DNA from: Streptomyces phaeofaciens
Lineage (GTDB): Bacteria; Actinomycetota; Actinomycetes; Streptomycetales; Streptomycetaceae
Direction of reading: 5' to 3'
DNA length: 64,000 nucleotides
Assembly: GCF_014648915.1 (NCBI RefSeq)
Contig: NZ_BMSA01000006.1
Coordinates: 1 to 64,000, forward strand
The translations under genes were made by a program, and so were the position numbers. A model generated the notes under the pieces. The model saw nothing but the letters and a program-made list of their open reading frames with translations. It was not told the DNA's origin and searched no databases. Positions 35,654 to 44,302 of this stretch are shown here, one piece after another; positions within the stretch are counted from its first letter, which is position 1; each line of letters starts with the position of its first letter.

Positions 35654-36835
35654 ATGAGCACCAAGGACTTCATCGAGAAGGACTACTACAAGGTCCTCGG
35701 CGTCCCCAAGGACGCCACCGAGGCCGAGATCAAGAAGGCGTACCGGAAGCTCGCCCGCGAGTTCCACCCGGACGCCAACAAGGGCAACGCCAAGGCGGAG
35801 GAGCGCTTCAAGGAGATCTCCGAGGCGAACGACATCCTCGGTGACCCCAAGAAGCGCAAGGAGTACGACGAGGCACGCGCCCTCTTCGGCAACGGCGGCT
35901 TCCGCCCGGGGCCGGGCGCCGGCGGCAACTTCAACTTCGACCTGGGCGACCTCTTCGGAGGCGGCGCCCAGGCCGGAGGCGGGGGCGGTGGCGGCGGCTT
36001 CGGCGGCGGTATCGGCGATGTCTTCGGCGGCCTGTTCAACCGCGGCGGCGCGGGGACGACCCGTACCCAGCCACGGCGCGGCCAGGACATCGACACCGAG
36101 GTCACCCTGACCTTCACGGAGGCCATCGAGGGCGCGACGGTTCCGCTGCGCATGTCCTCGCAGGCCCCGTGCAAGGCGTGCTCGGGCACCGGCGACAAGA
36201 ACGGCACACCGCGCGTGTGCCCGACCTGCGTCGGCACCGGTCAGGTGGCACGGGGCTCGGGCGGAGGCTTCTCCCTCACCGACCCCTGCCCGGACTGCAA
36301 GGGCCGTGGCCTCATCGCCGAGCACCCCTGCCTGGACTGCAAGGGCAGCGGCCGCGCCAAGTCGTCCCGCACGATGCAGGTCCGCATCCCGGCCGGGGTG
36401 ACGGACAGCCAGCGCATCCGGCTGCGCGGCAAGGGCGCACCGGGCGAGCGAGGCGGCCCGTCCGGCGACCTCTACGTCGTCGTGCACGTCGGCCCGCACC
36501 CGGTGTTCGGCCGCAAGGACGACCATCTGACCGTCACCGTGCCGGTGACGTTCGCAGAGGCGGCCCTCGGCGGCGACATCAGGGTTCCCACCCTCGGGGG
36601 CCCGTCGCTCACCCTGAAGCTGCCGCCCGGCACCCCCAACGGCCGCACCATGCGGGCGCGGGGCAAGGGCGCGGTCCGTAAGGACGGCACCCGCGGCGAC
36701 CTTCTGGTCACCGTCGAGGTGAGTGTCCCGAAGGACGTGACGGGGAAGGCTCGTGACGCGCTCGAGGCGTATCGCGAGGCGACCGCGGACGAGGATCCGC
36801 GGGCTGAGCTGTTCGAGGCCGCGAAGGGAGCATGA
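35654..36835 (+). CDS. dnaJ: Chaperone DnaJ
   Basis: A 393-residue full-length DnaJ. J domain at ~8-75 with HPD in REFHPDANKG. A Gly/Phe-rich region (~80-140) is followed by four CxxCxGxG repeats (CKACSGTG, CPTCVGTG, CPDCKGRG, CLDCKGSG) and the C-terminal substrate domains. The last codons overlap the hspR start (ATGA). It is the Hsp40 partner of DnaK; a second DnaJ is usual elsewhere in Streptomyces genomes. Confidence 0.97.
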   Translation: MSTKDFIEKDYYKVLGVPKDATEAEIKKAYRKLAREFHPDANKGNAKAEERFKEISEANDILGDPKKRKEYDEARALFGNGGFRPGPGAGGNFNFDLGDLFGGGAQAGGGGGGGGFGGGIGDVFGGLFNRGGAGTTRTQPRRGQDIDTEVTLTFTEAIEGATVPLRMSSQAPCKACSGTGDKNGTPRVCPTCVGTGQVARGSGGGFSLTDPCPDCKGRGLIAEHPCLDCKGSGRAKSSRTMQVRIPAGVTDSQRIRLRGKGAPGERGGPSGDLYVVVHVGPHPVFGRKDDHLTVTVPVTFAEAALGGDIRVPTLGGPSLTLKLPPGTPNGRTMRARGKGAVRKDGTRGDLLVTVEVSVPKDVTGKARDALEAYREATADEDPRAELFEAAKGA

Positions 36836-37290
36836 CAGGGATGGACGGGCGTCGGCGTAACCCGTACGAACTGACCGAGGAGACCCCGGTCTACGTCATC
36901 TCGGTGGCGGCCCAGCTCTCCGGCCTGCACCCGCAGACGCTGCGCCAGTACGACCGCCTGGGGCTGGTGTCCCCGGACCGCACCGCCGGCCGGGGCCGCC
37001 GCTACTCGGCCCGCGACATCGAACTGCTGCGCACCGTCCAGCAGCTGTCGCAGGACGAGGGCATCAACCTGGCCGGCATCAAGCGCATCATCGAGCTGGA
37101 GAACCAGGTCGCCGCGCTCCAGTCCCGGGTCGCCGAACTGGAGTCGGCCCTGGACGGCGCGGCGGCGGCGATGCAGCAGCGCGAGGCGGCCGTCCACGCC
37201 TCCTACCGACGCGACCTGGTCCCGTACCAGGAGGTCCAGCAGACCAGCGCGCTGGTGGTGTGGCGACCGAAGCGCCAGCAGTCCGACTGA
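36832..37290 (+). CDS. hspR: Heat-shock repressor HspR (MerR family)
   Basis: A 152-residue MerR-type regulator. The winged helix lies at ~15-85 (YVISVAAQLSGLHPQTLRQYDRLGLVSP, then GRGRRYSARDIELL). A coiled coil follows (ELENQVAALQSRVAELESAL), and the C-terminal tail is hydrophobic/basic. The start overlaps the dnaJ stop by 4 bp. HspR binds HAIR sites with DnaK and represses the dnaK operon and clpB. HAIR elements occur at both places in this window. Confidence 0.96.
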   Translation: MTGMDGRRRNPYELTEETPVYVISVAAQLSGLHPQTLRQYDRLGLVSPDRTAGRGRRYSARDIELLRTVQQLSQDEGINLAGIKRIIELENQVAALQSRVAELESALDGAAAAMQQREAAVHASYRRDLVPYQEVQQTSALVVWRPKRQQSD

Positions 37291-37332
37291 CGGCACCCCC
37301 TGCACCCCGCAGCCCTCTGTACCTGTGCACCG

Positions 37333-37373
37333 CGGAAGGGCCCGGAGATCTCCACGATCTCCGGGCCCTTCCG
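37333..37373. terminator. Strong hairpin after the dnaK operon
   Basis: CGGAAGGGCCCGGAGATC pairs without mismatch with its complement on the other side of a short loop. It lies between the hspR stop and that of the convergent fibronectin-type gene and can serve both directions. Confidence 0.85.
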
Positions 37374-37413
37374 CGCGCCCGGCCGCGCCGGCGCACCGGG
37401 CCCGGCGCACGGC

Positions 37414-39114
37414 TCAGGAGTTCTCCGGGCTCCCCGGTTCCGTGACGGTGACGTACGAGACGTCCTCGCTGCCGGGGGAGCGGGAGTTGCCGGCGTCGTC
37501 CACGGCGGAGACGGCCCAGCGGACGGTCTCGCCCTGCGGCTCGTAGATCTCGTGGACGTAGGAGACCGGTTCGTCGTCGCTGTACGGCTGCTGCACGTCG
37601 TCCCACAGCTCGTACCGCCAGACGCCGTCGACGAGGACGGCCCGGTAGACGTCGTAGCCCCTGACGTCCGGCTCCGTGTTGCTCTCCCACACCAGCACGA
37701 TGTCCGTGCCGTCCATGTACCCGCGCAGCCCGGTCACCGCCGCGGGTGCCAGTCCGGTGGCCGGGGCCGTGGCGGTGGCCGGGGACGACGCCGCGGACTC
37801 CTGGGCCTGGGTGTCCACCGCGGTGACGGTGTAGGTGTAGGTGGCGCCGTGCCGGACCTTCGCCGTGTCGGTGAACGAGGTCTGCTTCGCGGGCACCTCC
37901 TCGACGAACCGGCCGTCGCGGTAGATCCGGAAGTGGGCCAGGTCGCGGGTGACCGGAGTGGTGGCCGCGCGCCAGGTCAGCGCGATGCCCTCGCCGTCCT
38001 CGGGGGAGGCGGTGAGCGAGAGGGGCGCGGACGGCGCGTGGTCGCCCCGCTCGACGGACACGGTCGCCGACCTGGCGGACCGGTTGCCGGGGGCGTCCAC
38101 GGCGGTGACCCAGTAGCTGTAGGCCAGCCGCTCCTGCGCGGTGGTGTCGAGCCATGACGTGCCGTCCGTCACCGACGCGACCTGCACGACCGGTTCGTCC
38201 CCGCCGTCGGTGTCCCAGCGCCGGTGCACGAGGTAGTGCGCCGCGCCCGGCACCTGCTTCCAGCTCACCGAGACACCCGGCTGACCGTCCGTGAGGGCCA
38301 CGCCCGAAGGCACGGCCGGCGGGGTGCGGTCCGCCGTGGTGAGGGGGCCGAGGTCGGTACCGCCCGCCGACTCGTTGCCGGCCTTGTCGTGGGCGCGGAT
38401 CTCGTAGACGTACGACTGCCCGGTGGCGGGCGGGGTGTCGGTGTACGTCGTGGCCCCGGTCGTCACGACCCGCGTCCAGGCGGTGCTCTCCGCGGGCCGC
38501 CGGTAGACCCGGTACCCCGCGAGGTCCATCTCCTTGTTCCTGGCCCAGCTCAGCCCGGCCCTGCCGGTCGCCCGGTCGTACGCCACCGAGCCGCCCGTCG
38601 GCGCCAGCGGCGGGACCGTGTCGACGCCCGCCGTGGTCCTGGGGGTGTACGTGAACGTGATGCCGGCGTTGCCGGTCCAGTTGACGTAGTCGACGCGGAG
38701 GGTGTGCTTGCCCTTGGGGACGGTGACGTTGACGGTTTTGGAGACGGTCGAGGAGACGTTCTTCCAGACGTCGACCTTGCGGACGCCGTCGAGGTAGACC
38801 CGGATGCCGTCCTGTGCGGCCACGGCGAAGGAGAAGGGGCCGCCGGAGCCGAAGTCCCGTGTGACGCTCCAGCGGACGCCGAAGTCGTTCGTCGGCAGTC
38901 CGGAGGCGGGGGCCTTGGCGCCCCAGCTCTCGCTGACCGTGGAGTCGCAGTCCGTCTTCTTCGGTGTGCCCGAGAATGTCGTGTTCGCGTAGAACTGCCG
39001 TTTATAGACAGGGGAGGTGCAGGTGGTCGCGGCGGAGGCGGGGGCGGCCGCGGCGGTGAGGAGGCCGCCGGTCGTGGCGAGTACGACGGCCGTCGCGAGT
39101 CTGGCTGGCTTCAC
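37414..39114 (-). CDS. Secreted PA14/fibronectin type III protein
   Basis: A 566-residue exported protein starting at GTG 39114 behind AGAGGA; the longer frame lacks a ribosome site. The signal peptide of ~32 residues ends at APASA-AT. A PA14-like domain follows (~35-155, with FGVRWSVTRDFGSGGPFSF and GIRVYLDG). About four to five fibronectin III domains fill ~165-560 (KEMDLAGYRVYRR, YTVTAVDTQAQESAASS, EIYEPQGETVRWAV). Such proteins usually bind carbohydrate or other polymers. No enzyme domain is visible. It is divergent from the sugar-binding lipoprotein gene. Confidence 0.88.
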   Translation of the reverse strand: MKPARLATAVVLATTGGLLTAAAAPASAATTCTSPVYKRQFYANTTFSGTPKKTDCDSTVSESWGAKAPASGLPTNDFGVRWSVTRDFGSGGPFSFAVAAQDGIRVYLDGVRKVDVWKNVSSTVSKTVNVTVPKGKHTLRVDYVNWTGNAGITFTYTPRTTAGVDTVPPLAPTGGSVAYDRATGRAGLSWARNKEMDLAGYRVYRRPAESTAWTRVVTTGATTYTDTPPATGQSYVYEIRAHDKAGNESAGGTDLGPLTTADRTPPAVPSGVALTDGQPGVSVSWKQVPGAAHYLVHRRWDTDGGDEPVVQVASVTDGTSWLDTTAQERLAYSYWVTAVDAPGNRSARSATVSVERGDHAPSAPLSLTASPEDGEGIALTWRAATTPVTRDLAHFRIYRDGRFVEEVPAKQTSFTDTAKVRHGATYTYTVTAVDTQAQESAASSPATATAPATGLAPAAVTGLRGYMDGTDIVLVWESNTEPDVRGYDVYRAVLVDGVWRYELWDDVQQPYSDDEPVSYVHEIYEPQGETVRWAVSAVDDAGNSRSPGSEDVSYVTVTEPGSPENS

Positions 39115-39416
39115 TGCGGTCCTCTGGTCGTGAGGGGCGGCCGGGACAGCCGTCGTGATCACGACTCGCGAGAACTGGCGTTGGTTGTACGGTTTTTTGC
39201 CGTCTCCGGGGCCCCGTTTTGGGGAGAGCCGGTAAAGGGTGTTCCGTACCCTCTTCGCTTCGTCTCCATGCGTCTTCACTCGCTAAGCGGAGTGTGATGT
39301 TGTTACTTCGTTAAGTAGCATCTCTTGACTGCGGCAGGCGCAGACGCGTTGTCTTTTCAGACACCTGGGTCACATGTCGCACCCTCGTCCGCAACGCACC
39401 TGAAGTGAGCCCCCGA
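39115..39416. promoter_or_regulatory. Divergent promoter region with two palindromes
   Basis: CACTCGCTAAGCGGAGTG (39277-39294) is an inverted repeat with one extra base. TACTTCGTTAAGTA (39304-39317) is a perfect 5-bp-arm palindrome. They lie between the divergent starts of the PA14/fibronectin gene and the sugar-binding lipoprotein gene, so one regulator might serve both. No such regulator is encoded next to them. Confidence 0.5.
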
Positions 39417-40523
39417 ATGCGTCGTATCGCCATAGCCGTGGTCGCCTCCACGATGACCCTCTCGCTCGCCGGGTGCGGCATGCTGGGCGCCAGCTCGGAA
39501 ACGGCGGACGCGACCCCGACGCGGAGCGACGACATCACCATCGGTGTGCTCATGCCGGAGAAGACGAACACCCGGTACGAGGAGTTCGACTATCCGATCA
39601 TCAAGGCGAAGGTCGCCGCCCTCACGGGCAACCAGGGCAAGACCCAGTACGTGAACGCGGGTTCCAGCGCCAAGGTCCAGGACGACCAGATGCAGAAGAT
39701 GATCGACGAGAAGGTCGACTGCATCCTCCTCGACGCGGTCGACTCCAAGAAGATCGCGCCGATGGTGACGAAGGCCAAGGAAGCGGGCATTCCGGTCATC
39801 GCCTACGACCGCCTCGCCCAGGGTCCGATCGACGCGTACGTCTCCTTCGACAACGAACTGGTCGGCGAGGTGCAGGGCCGCGCCCTCACCGAGGCGCTCG
39901 GCACCGCCGACACCTCCGACAAGATCGTCATGATCAACGGCTCGCCCACCGACCCGAACGCCGCCCAGTTCAAGGCGGGCGCGCTCAGCGAGCTGAGCGG
40001 CCGGGTGACGATCGCCGCGCAGTACGACACCGACTGGAGCCCGGAGAAGGCCCAGAGCTACATGACGGAGGCGATCCAGAAGATCGGCCGGAGCAAGATC
40101 TCCGCGGTCTACTCCGCCAATGACGCCATGGTGACCGGCATCCTCAAGGCCCTGCGGAACGCGGGCGCGACCAGCGGCGACCTGCCCCCGATCACCGGCC
40201 AGGACGCCGAGCTGGCGGGCGTGCAGCGGATCGTCAGCGGCGAGCAGTACATGAGCGTCTACAAGCCGTACGCCGCCGAGGCCGAGGCCGCCGCCGAGGC
40301 CGCCGTCGCCAAGGTCCAGGGCCGTGACCTCCAGTTCGAGGCCCTCACCCGCGACAAGGTCGACAGCCCCACCGACAAGAACATCCCGGCGAAGCTGGTG
40401 CAGGTGGTCGCCCTGACCAAGAGCAACATCGCCGACACCGTCGTCGCCGACGACCTCTACTCGGTCGACGACATCTGCACCGCCCAGTACAAGGCGGCCT
40501 GCAACGCCATCGGCCTGAAGTAG
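39417..40523 (+). CDS. Sugar-binding lipoprotein (periplasmic binding protein type 1)
   Basis: A 368-residue lipoprotein. ATG 39417 was chosen (GTG 39405 also possible). The lipobox is LSLAGC, with acylation at Cys near residue 20. The mature part is a type-1 sugar-binding fold like XylF or RbsB (ITIGVLMPEKTNTRYEEFD; VDCILLDAVDSKKIAPMV; IPVIAYDRL). Cysteines near the C-terminus (DDICTAQYKAACNAIG) can form a disulfide. In the usual xylFGH-type operon an ATPase and a permease follow; here neither is in the window. It may work with a distant transporter or as a sensor lipoprotein. Confidence 0.85.
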   Translation: MRRIAIAVVASTMTLSLAGCGMLGASSETADATPTRSDDITIGVLMPEKTNTRYEEFDYPIIKAKVAALTGNQGKTQYVNAGSSAKVQDDQMQKMIDEKVDCILLDAVDSKKIAPMVTKAKEAGIPVIAYDRLAQGPIDAYVSFDNELVGEVQGRALTEALGTADTSDKIVMINGSPTDPNAAQFKAGALSELSGRVTIAAQYDTDWSPEKAQSYMTEAIQKIGRSKISAVYSANDAMVTGILKALRNAGATSGDLPPITGQDAELAGVQRIVSGEQYMSVYKPYAAEAEAAAEAAVAKVQGRDLQFEALTRDKVDSPTDKNIPAKLVQVVALTKSNIADTVVADDLYSVDDICTAQYKAACNAIGLK

Positions 40524-40611
40524 GCATCCGAAGTCCGAAACAGGTGCCTGGCGGGGCTCCTGAAGCACGCCTCAGGGGCCCGCGCCACGCCGCTGGCCCC
40601 CACCCGGTTGC

Positions 40612-41454
40612 TCACGCCACCCGCGTGAACTCCACCGTCACCTCGGGCGGGCCCCCGGCGACGCCCCGGTAGACGCCCTTGTGCGGGGTGACGTCGTCGT
40701 AGTCGCGCCCCCGGCCGACCACGACGTGGGACTCGTCGGCGCGGGTGCGGTTGGTGGGGTCGTAGCCGTGCCAGTCGCCCGCCCAGTACTCGATCCAGGC
40801 ATGGCTCTGCCCGGCCACCGGGCGGTGCAGCTCCGCGTCCCGCTCCGGGTGGAGATAGCCGGAGACATAGCGGGTGGGCAGACCCAGGCCCCGCAGCAGG
40901 GCGATGGTGACGTGCGCGATGTCCTGGCAGACGCCCGCGCCCCGCTCCCAGGCCTCCGCCGCCGACGTGTTCACCCCGGTCGCGCCGGGCAGATAGGACA
41001 CCCGGTCGGCGACCAGACCGGACACGGCGACCGCCGTCCCGTGCGGGTCCAGGCCCGCGGCGGCCTTGCGCGCCTTCTTCAGCAGCTTCGGCGGGACCGT
41101 CGTACGGACCGTGGGGGCGGCGAACTCCAGCAGCCGGGAGCCGGTCGTGCGGTCGGTCACCGCCGCCCAGTCCAGAGCCTCGGGCAGCGGGCCGGGCGGG
41201 GCCGTCTCCACCAGGCTGGAGGCCGTGATGGTGAGATCGGCGTGCGGGTCCATCAGCTCGAAGGCGGTGACCTGGGTGCCCCAGTAGTCCCAGTACGACC
41301 AGGTCGTGGCCGCCGGACGGATGGTCACCCGGGCGTCCAGCGTGGTCTGTCCGGGCAGCGTGAGCGGGGTCATCCGGACCTCGTTGTGCGAGGAGACGGC
41401 GGCCTGCGCGTAGGAGACGCGGGTCGTGTGCTCGATGCGGAGCCTGCGGGTCAT
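40612..41454 (-). CDS. Transglutaminase-family protein
   Basis: A 280-residue protein with the bacterial transglutaminase N-terminal domain (RLRIEHTTRVSYAQ) and a transglutaminase-like core. The catalytic triad is visible: Cys in RGAGVCQDIAHV, His in GQSHAWIEYW and Asp in WHGYDPTNRT. It is the third gene of an ATP-grasp/alpha-E/transglutaminase unit, 5 bp after the alpha-E gene. This trio is widespread in bacteria and was predicted from comparative genomics to make or process a peptide or amide bond; the substrate remains unknown. Confidence 0.9.
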   Translation of the reverse strand: MTRRLRIEHTTRVSYAQAAVSSHNEVRMTPLTLPGQTTLDARVTIRPAATTWSYWDYWGTQVTAFELMDPHADLTITASSLVETAPPGPLPEALDWAAVTDRTTGSRLLEFAAPTVRTTVPPKLLKKARKAAAGLDPHGTAVAVSGLVADRVSYLPGATGVNTSAAEAWERGAGVCQDIAHVTIALLRGLGLPTRYVSGYLHPERDAELHRPVAGQSHAWIEYWAGDWHGYDPTNRTRADESHVVVGRGRDYDDVTPHKGVYRGVAGGPPEVTVEFTRVA

Positions 41455-41459
41455 CGCGC

Positions 41460-42392
41460 TCACGCTCCTTCCTGGGCCCACACGACGGGCCCCTGGTACG
41501 GGAAGAACCGTTCGGCGACCGCCTCCGCCGAGGCCATGCACGCGGTCTGCAGATCGCGCAGGAGCAGCGGGAGCTGGTCCTCCAGGGCAGACGTGTCGAG
41601 GTATTCGAGGCGGGTGCGCAGCCGGCCGATGGGGCGGCGCGCCGGGTCCTGGCGGGGGCGGCCGAGGGCGGACAGGCACTCCTCGGCGGTGGTGAGGGCG
41701 TGCAGCGCGGAGCGCGGGAAGTCGCGGTCCAGGAGCAGGAACTCCGCCACCCGAGGGGTGTCGCCGAAGCCCCCGTACACGCGCGCGTACGCCTCGTCGG
41801 CGCCGGACGCGCTCAGCAGGGTCGGCCAGTCGGGCGCGTGGGCGGCGTCCAGGACGCGCACGGACAGCAGCCGTACGGTCATGTCGACCCGCTCCAGGCT
41901 CCGCCCGAGGACCACGAACCGCCAGCTGTCGTCCCGGCTCATGGTGGAGTCGGCGAGGCCGAAGAAGAGCGCGGCACGGCTGCGGACCAGCTCCAGATAG
42001 GCGTAGGGGCCGGTGCGGCGGGCCGCGCGGCGCTGGTCGGCGAGGGCGTGCCAGGTGGCGTTCAGGCACTCCCACATGGCGGACGACACCGCCTCGCGGG
42101 CGCTGCGGGCGTTGAGCCGGGCCGCGCCCAGGGCCCCCTCGATCGCCCCTGTGGAGCGGGCGTCGAAGGCGAGCTGGTCGAGGACCTGCTGCATGTCGAC
42201 CGGTGCGCCGCCGGCGTCCAAGCCGAGGATCGCGTACAGCGACCGGCAGGCCACGTCCTCGTCGCGCCAGGGGTCCTCCAGCATGCGGTGGAGGTAGGCG
42301 TCGAGGATGCGCGCGGTGGCGTCGGCCCGTTCGACGTACCGGCCGGTCCAGGTCAGCGCTTCCGCTATGCGGGAGAGGATCACGTCGTTCAC
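41460..42392 (-). CDS. Alpha-E domain protein (DUF403)
   Basis: A 310-residue, nearly all-helical protein of the alpha-E family (LSRIAEALTWTGRYVERADATARILDAYLHRM at the N-terminus; RFVVLGRSLERVDMT in the middle). No enzyme motif is known; it is presumed to help the ATP-grasp enzyme. The GTG start (42392) overlaps a TGA that ends the frame carrying the missing C-terminus of the ATP-grasp protein (GTGA). This supports translational coupling in the ancestral operon. Confidence 0.9.
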   Translation of the reverse strand: MNDVILSRIAEALTWTGRYVERADATARILDAYLHRMLEDPWRDEDVACRSLYAILGLDAGGAPVDMQQVLDQLAFDARSTGAIEGALGAARLNARSAREAVSSAMWECLNATWHALADQRRAARRTGPYAYLELVRSRAALFFGLADSTMSRDDSWRFVVLGRSLERVDMTVRLLSVRVLDAAHAPDWPTLLSASGADEAYARVYGGFGDTPRVAEFLLLDRDFPRSALHALTTAEECLSALGRPRQDPARRPIGRLRTRLEYLDTSALEDQLPLLLRDLQTACMASAEAVAERFFPYQGPVVWAQEGA

Positions 42393-42580
42393 TGCTGCTG
42401 TGCCCCTTCCGGTACGAGGGCGGGGGTTCCGTCGGGGCCGTGCTGGCGGGGGACGACGGACGGCGGGGGGCCGTCCTTCGGGGTGGGGGAGGGGTCCTCG
42501 ACGGGGCCCTCGGCGAGTACCCAGGTGTCCTTGGAGCCGCCGCCCTGGCTGGAGTTGACGATCAGGTTGCCTCCTGGAGC
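42389..42580 (-). pseudogene. Displaced C-terminal tail of the ATP-grasp gene (frameshift)
   Basis: In another frame this stretch encodes GGNLIVNSSQGGGSKDTWVL and a Pro-rich tail ending at TGA 42389-42391. That sequence is the expected continuation of the circularly permuted ATP-grasp protein, whose own frame stops at 42562. A single missing base near 42571-42580 would restore one reading frame. The tail's stop overlaps the alpha-E start, as expected for an intact operon. Confidence 0.75.
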
Positions 42581-43944
42581 GCCACGCGGGTCAGTCCGCC
42601 GGGCAGCACCCAGATCTCGTCGCCGTCGTTGACGGCGAACGGGCGCAGGTCGATGTGGCGCGGTGCCATGCGTTCGCCGGTGAGGGTGGGGGAGGTGGAC
42701 AGGGCGACGGGCCGCTGGGCGACGAAGCCGCGCGGGTCGGCGGCCACGGCCCTGCGGGTCCTCTCCAGGGTCTTCGCGTCGGCCTTCGGCCCGATCACGA
42801 TGCCCTGGCCGCCGGCGCCGTCCACCGGCTTGACGACCAGCTGGTCGATCTGGTCGAGGACGGCTTCGAGCTGGCCGGGTTCGTCGGGGCGGTAGGACTC
42901 GACGTTGGGGAGAATCGGTTCCTCGCCGAGGTAGTACCGGATCAGGTCCGGGACGTACGTGTAGAGCAGCTTGTCGTCGGCGATGCCGTTGCCCACCGCG
43001 TTGGCGAGGGTGACGTTCCCGGCCGTGGCGGCGCTCAGGATGCCGGGGCAGCCGATCACCGAGTCGGGCCGGAAGTGCAGCGGGTCGAGGAAGTCGTCGT
43101 CGAGCCGCCGGTAGACGACGTGCACGGGCACCTCGCCCCGCGTGGTGCGCATCCACACCCGGTTGCCGCGGCACACCAGGTCGTGGCCCTCGACCAGCTG
43201 GACGCCCATCAGGCGTGCCAGCAGCGCGTGTTCGAAGTAGGCCGCGTTGCCGGGGCCGGGGGTGAGGACCACGACCCGCGGGTCGGCGGTCCGCTCGGGC
43301 GCGGCGGCCCGCAGCGCGGCGAGCAGCCGCTGCGCGTACCCGTCGACGGGCACCACGTGCTGCCCGTCGAAGAGCGACGGGAACACCCGGGTCATGGCCC
43401 GCCGGTTCTCGATCACGTACGACACCCCGCTGGGCACCCGCACGTTGTCCTCCAGCACCCGGAAGTCCCCGGCCTCGTCCCGGACCAGGTCGATGCCGGC
43501 GACATGGATACGGACCCCGCCCGGTGGCTCCACGCCGTGCGCCGCCCGGTGGAAGTGCGGGGAGCCGAGCAGCAGCCGCCAGGGCACCACCCGGTCCTCG
43601 AAGGCCCGGCAGGGCCCGTAGGCGTCGGCGAGATAGGCCTCCAGGGCCCGCACCCGCTGACCGACCCCGCGTTGTACGAAATCCCACTCGACCGCGTCGA
43701 TGATCCTGGGGACGAGGTCCAGCGGCCAGGGCCGCTCCTCGCCCGCGAAGGCGTAGGTCACACCGCGGTCGGTGAACGAACGGGCCATCTGGTCGGCCCG
43801 GAAGCGCAGTTCGCCTGGTTCGATCGGCTGGAGTGCCGCCAGCACCGGCTCATAGGCGGTCCTGACTGTGTTGGTGGCACCCCGCCGTTCGAACATCTCG
43901 TCCCACGCATCGGCCAACGCGTACGCATCGAATATGTCCGCCAT
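42562..43944 (-). CDS. Circularly permuted ATP-grasp protein, truncated by frameshift
   Basis: A 460-residue protein of the circularly permuted ATP-grasp type 2 family (DUF404/407). Motifs include HVAGIDLVRD, RVLEDNVRVPSGVSYV, LTPGPGNAAYFEH, DDFLDPLHFRPDS and VVKPVDGAGGQGIVIG. It ends at RVALQEAT, whereas the family goes on with a GNLxVNSSQGGGSKDTWVL segment. That segment is present in the next frame (42389-42580). The full product would be about 517 residues. The cause may be a true one-base deletion or a sequence error in the run of G and C at 42571-42580. The missing part lies at the end of the ATP-grasp fold, so activity may be reduced. Confidence 0.88.
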   Translation of the reverse strand: MADIFDAYALADAWDEMFERRGATNTVRTAYEPVLAALQPIEPGELRFRADQMARSFTDRGVTYAFAGEERPWPLDLVPRIIDAVEWDFVQRGVGQRVRALEAYLADAYGPCRAFEDRVVPWRLLLGSPHFHRAAHGVEPPGGVRIHVAGIDLVRDEAGDFRVLEDNVRVPSGVSYVIENRRAMTRVFPSLFDGQHVVPVDGYAQRLLAALRAAAPERTADPRVVVLTPGPGNAAYFEHALLARLMGVQLVEGHDLVCRGNRVWMRTTRGEVPVHVVYRRLDDDFLDPLHFRPDSVIGCPGILSAATAGNVTLANAVGNGIADDKLLYTYVPDLIRYYLGEEPILPNVESYRPDEPGQLEAVLDQIDQLVVKPVDGAGGQGIVIGPKADAKTLERTRRAVAADPRGFVAQRPVALSTSPTLTGERMAPRHIDLRPFAVNDGDEIWVLPGGLTRVALQEAT

Positions 43945-44302
43945 GAAAGGACGTTAGAGGCGGGACGTGACACCGTGATCACCCGGCGGTTTCCGGGAGC
44001 GTACGCGCGTCGCCGCGGGGAAGGGGTTTCCCGCCCGGCCGGACTCCCCCGTCGCCCGGCCGGGGCGCCACGGGTGACGAGCACCCGAGGGGGGAAACGG
44101 GTTCCACGATGCACCGCGCGCGAGGCGGGCACCACCGTCAGCTTGTTGCAGGGGGAGGGGCGGAGGCCGGGAGAAACTCACGTATATAGAAGGTTTTCCC
44201 CTGCCCTGGCCGGGGGAGCCGTGTTGCGGAGCCGGTCCGGGCCGCGCATAGTTGCGCTGCGAAGAGCCGTAAGAAGGGTGTCAGGCGGGGGTGGGATGGG
44301 CG
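43945..44302. other. Intergenic region between ATP-grasp and LuxR genes
   Basis: No gene supported. It must hold the divergent promoters of the leftward ATP-grasp operon and the rightward first LuxR gene. A TA-rich spot (GTATATAGAAGG near 44182-44193) is a possible -10 element. Confidence 0.5.
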
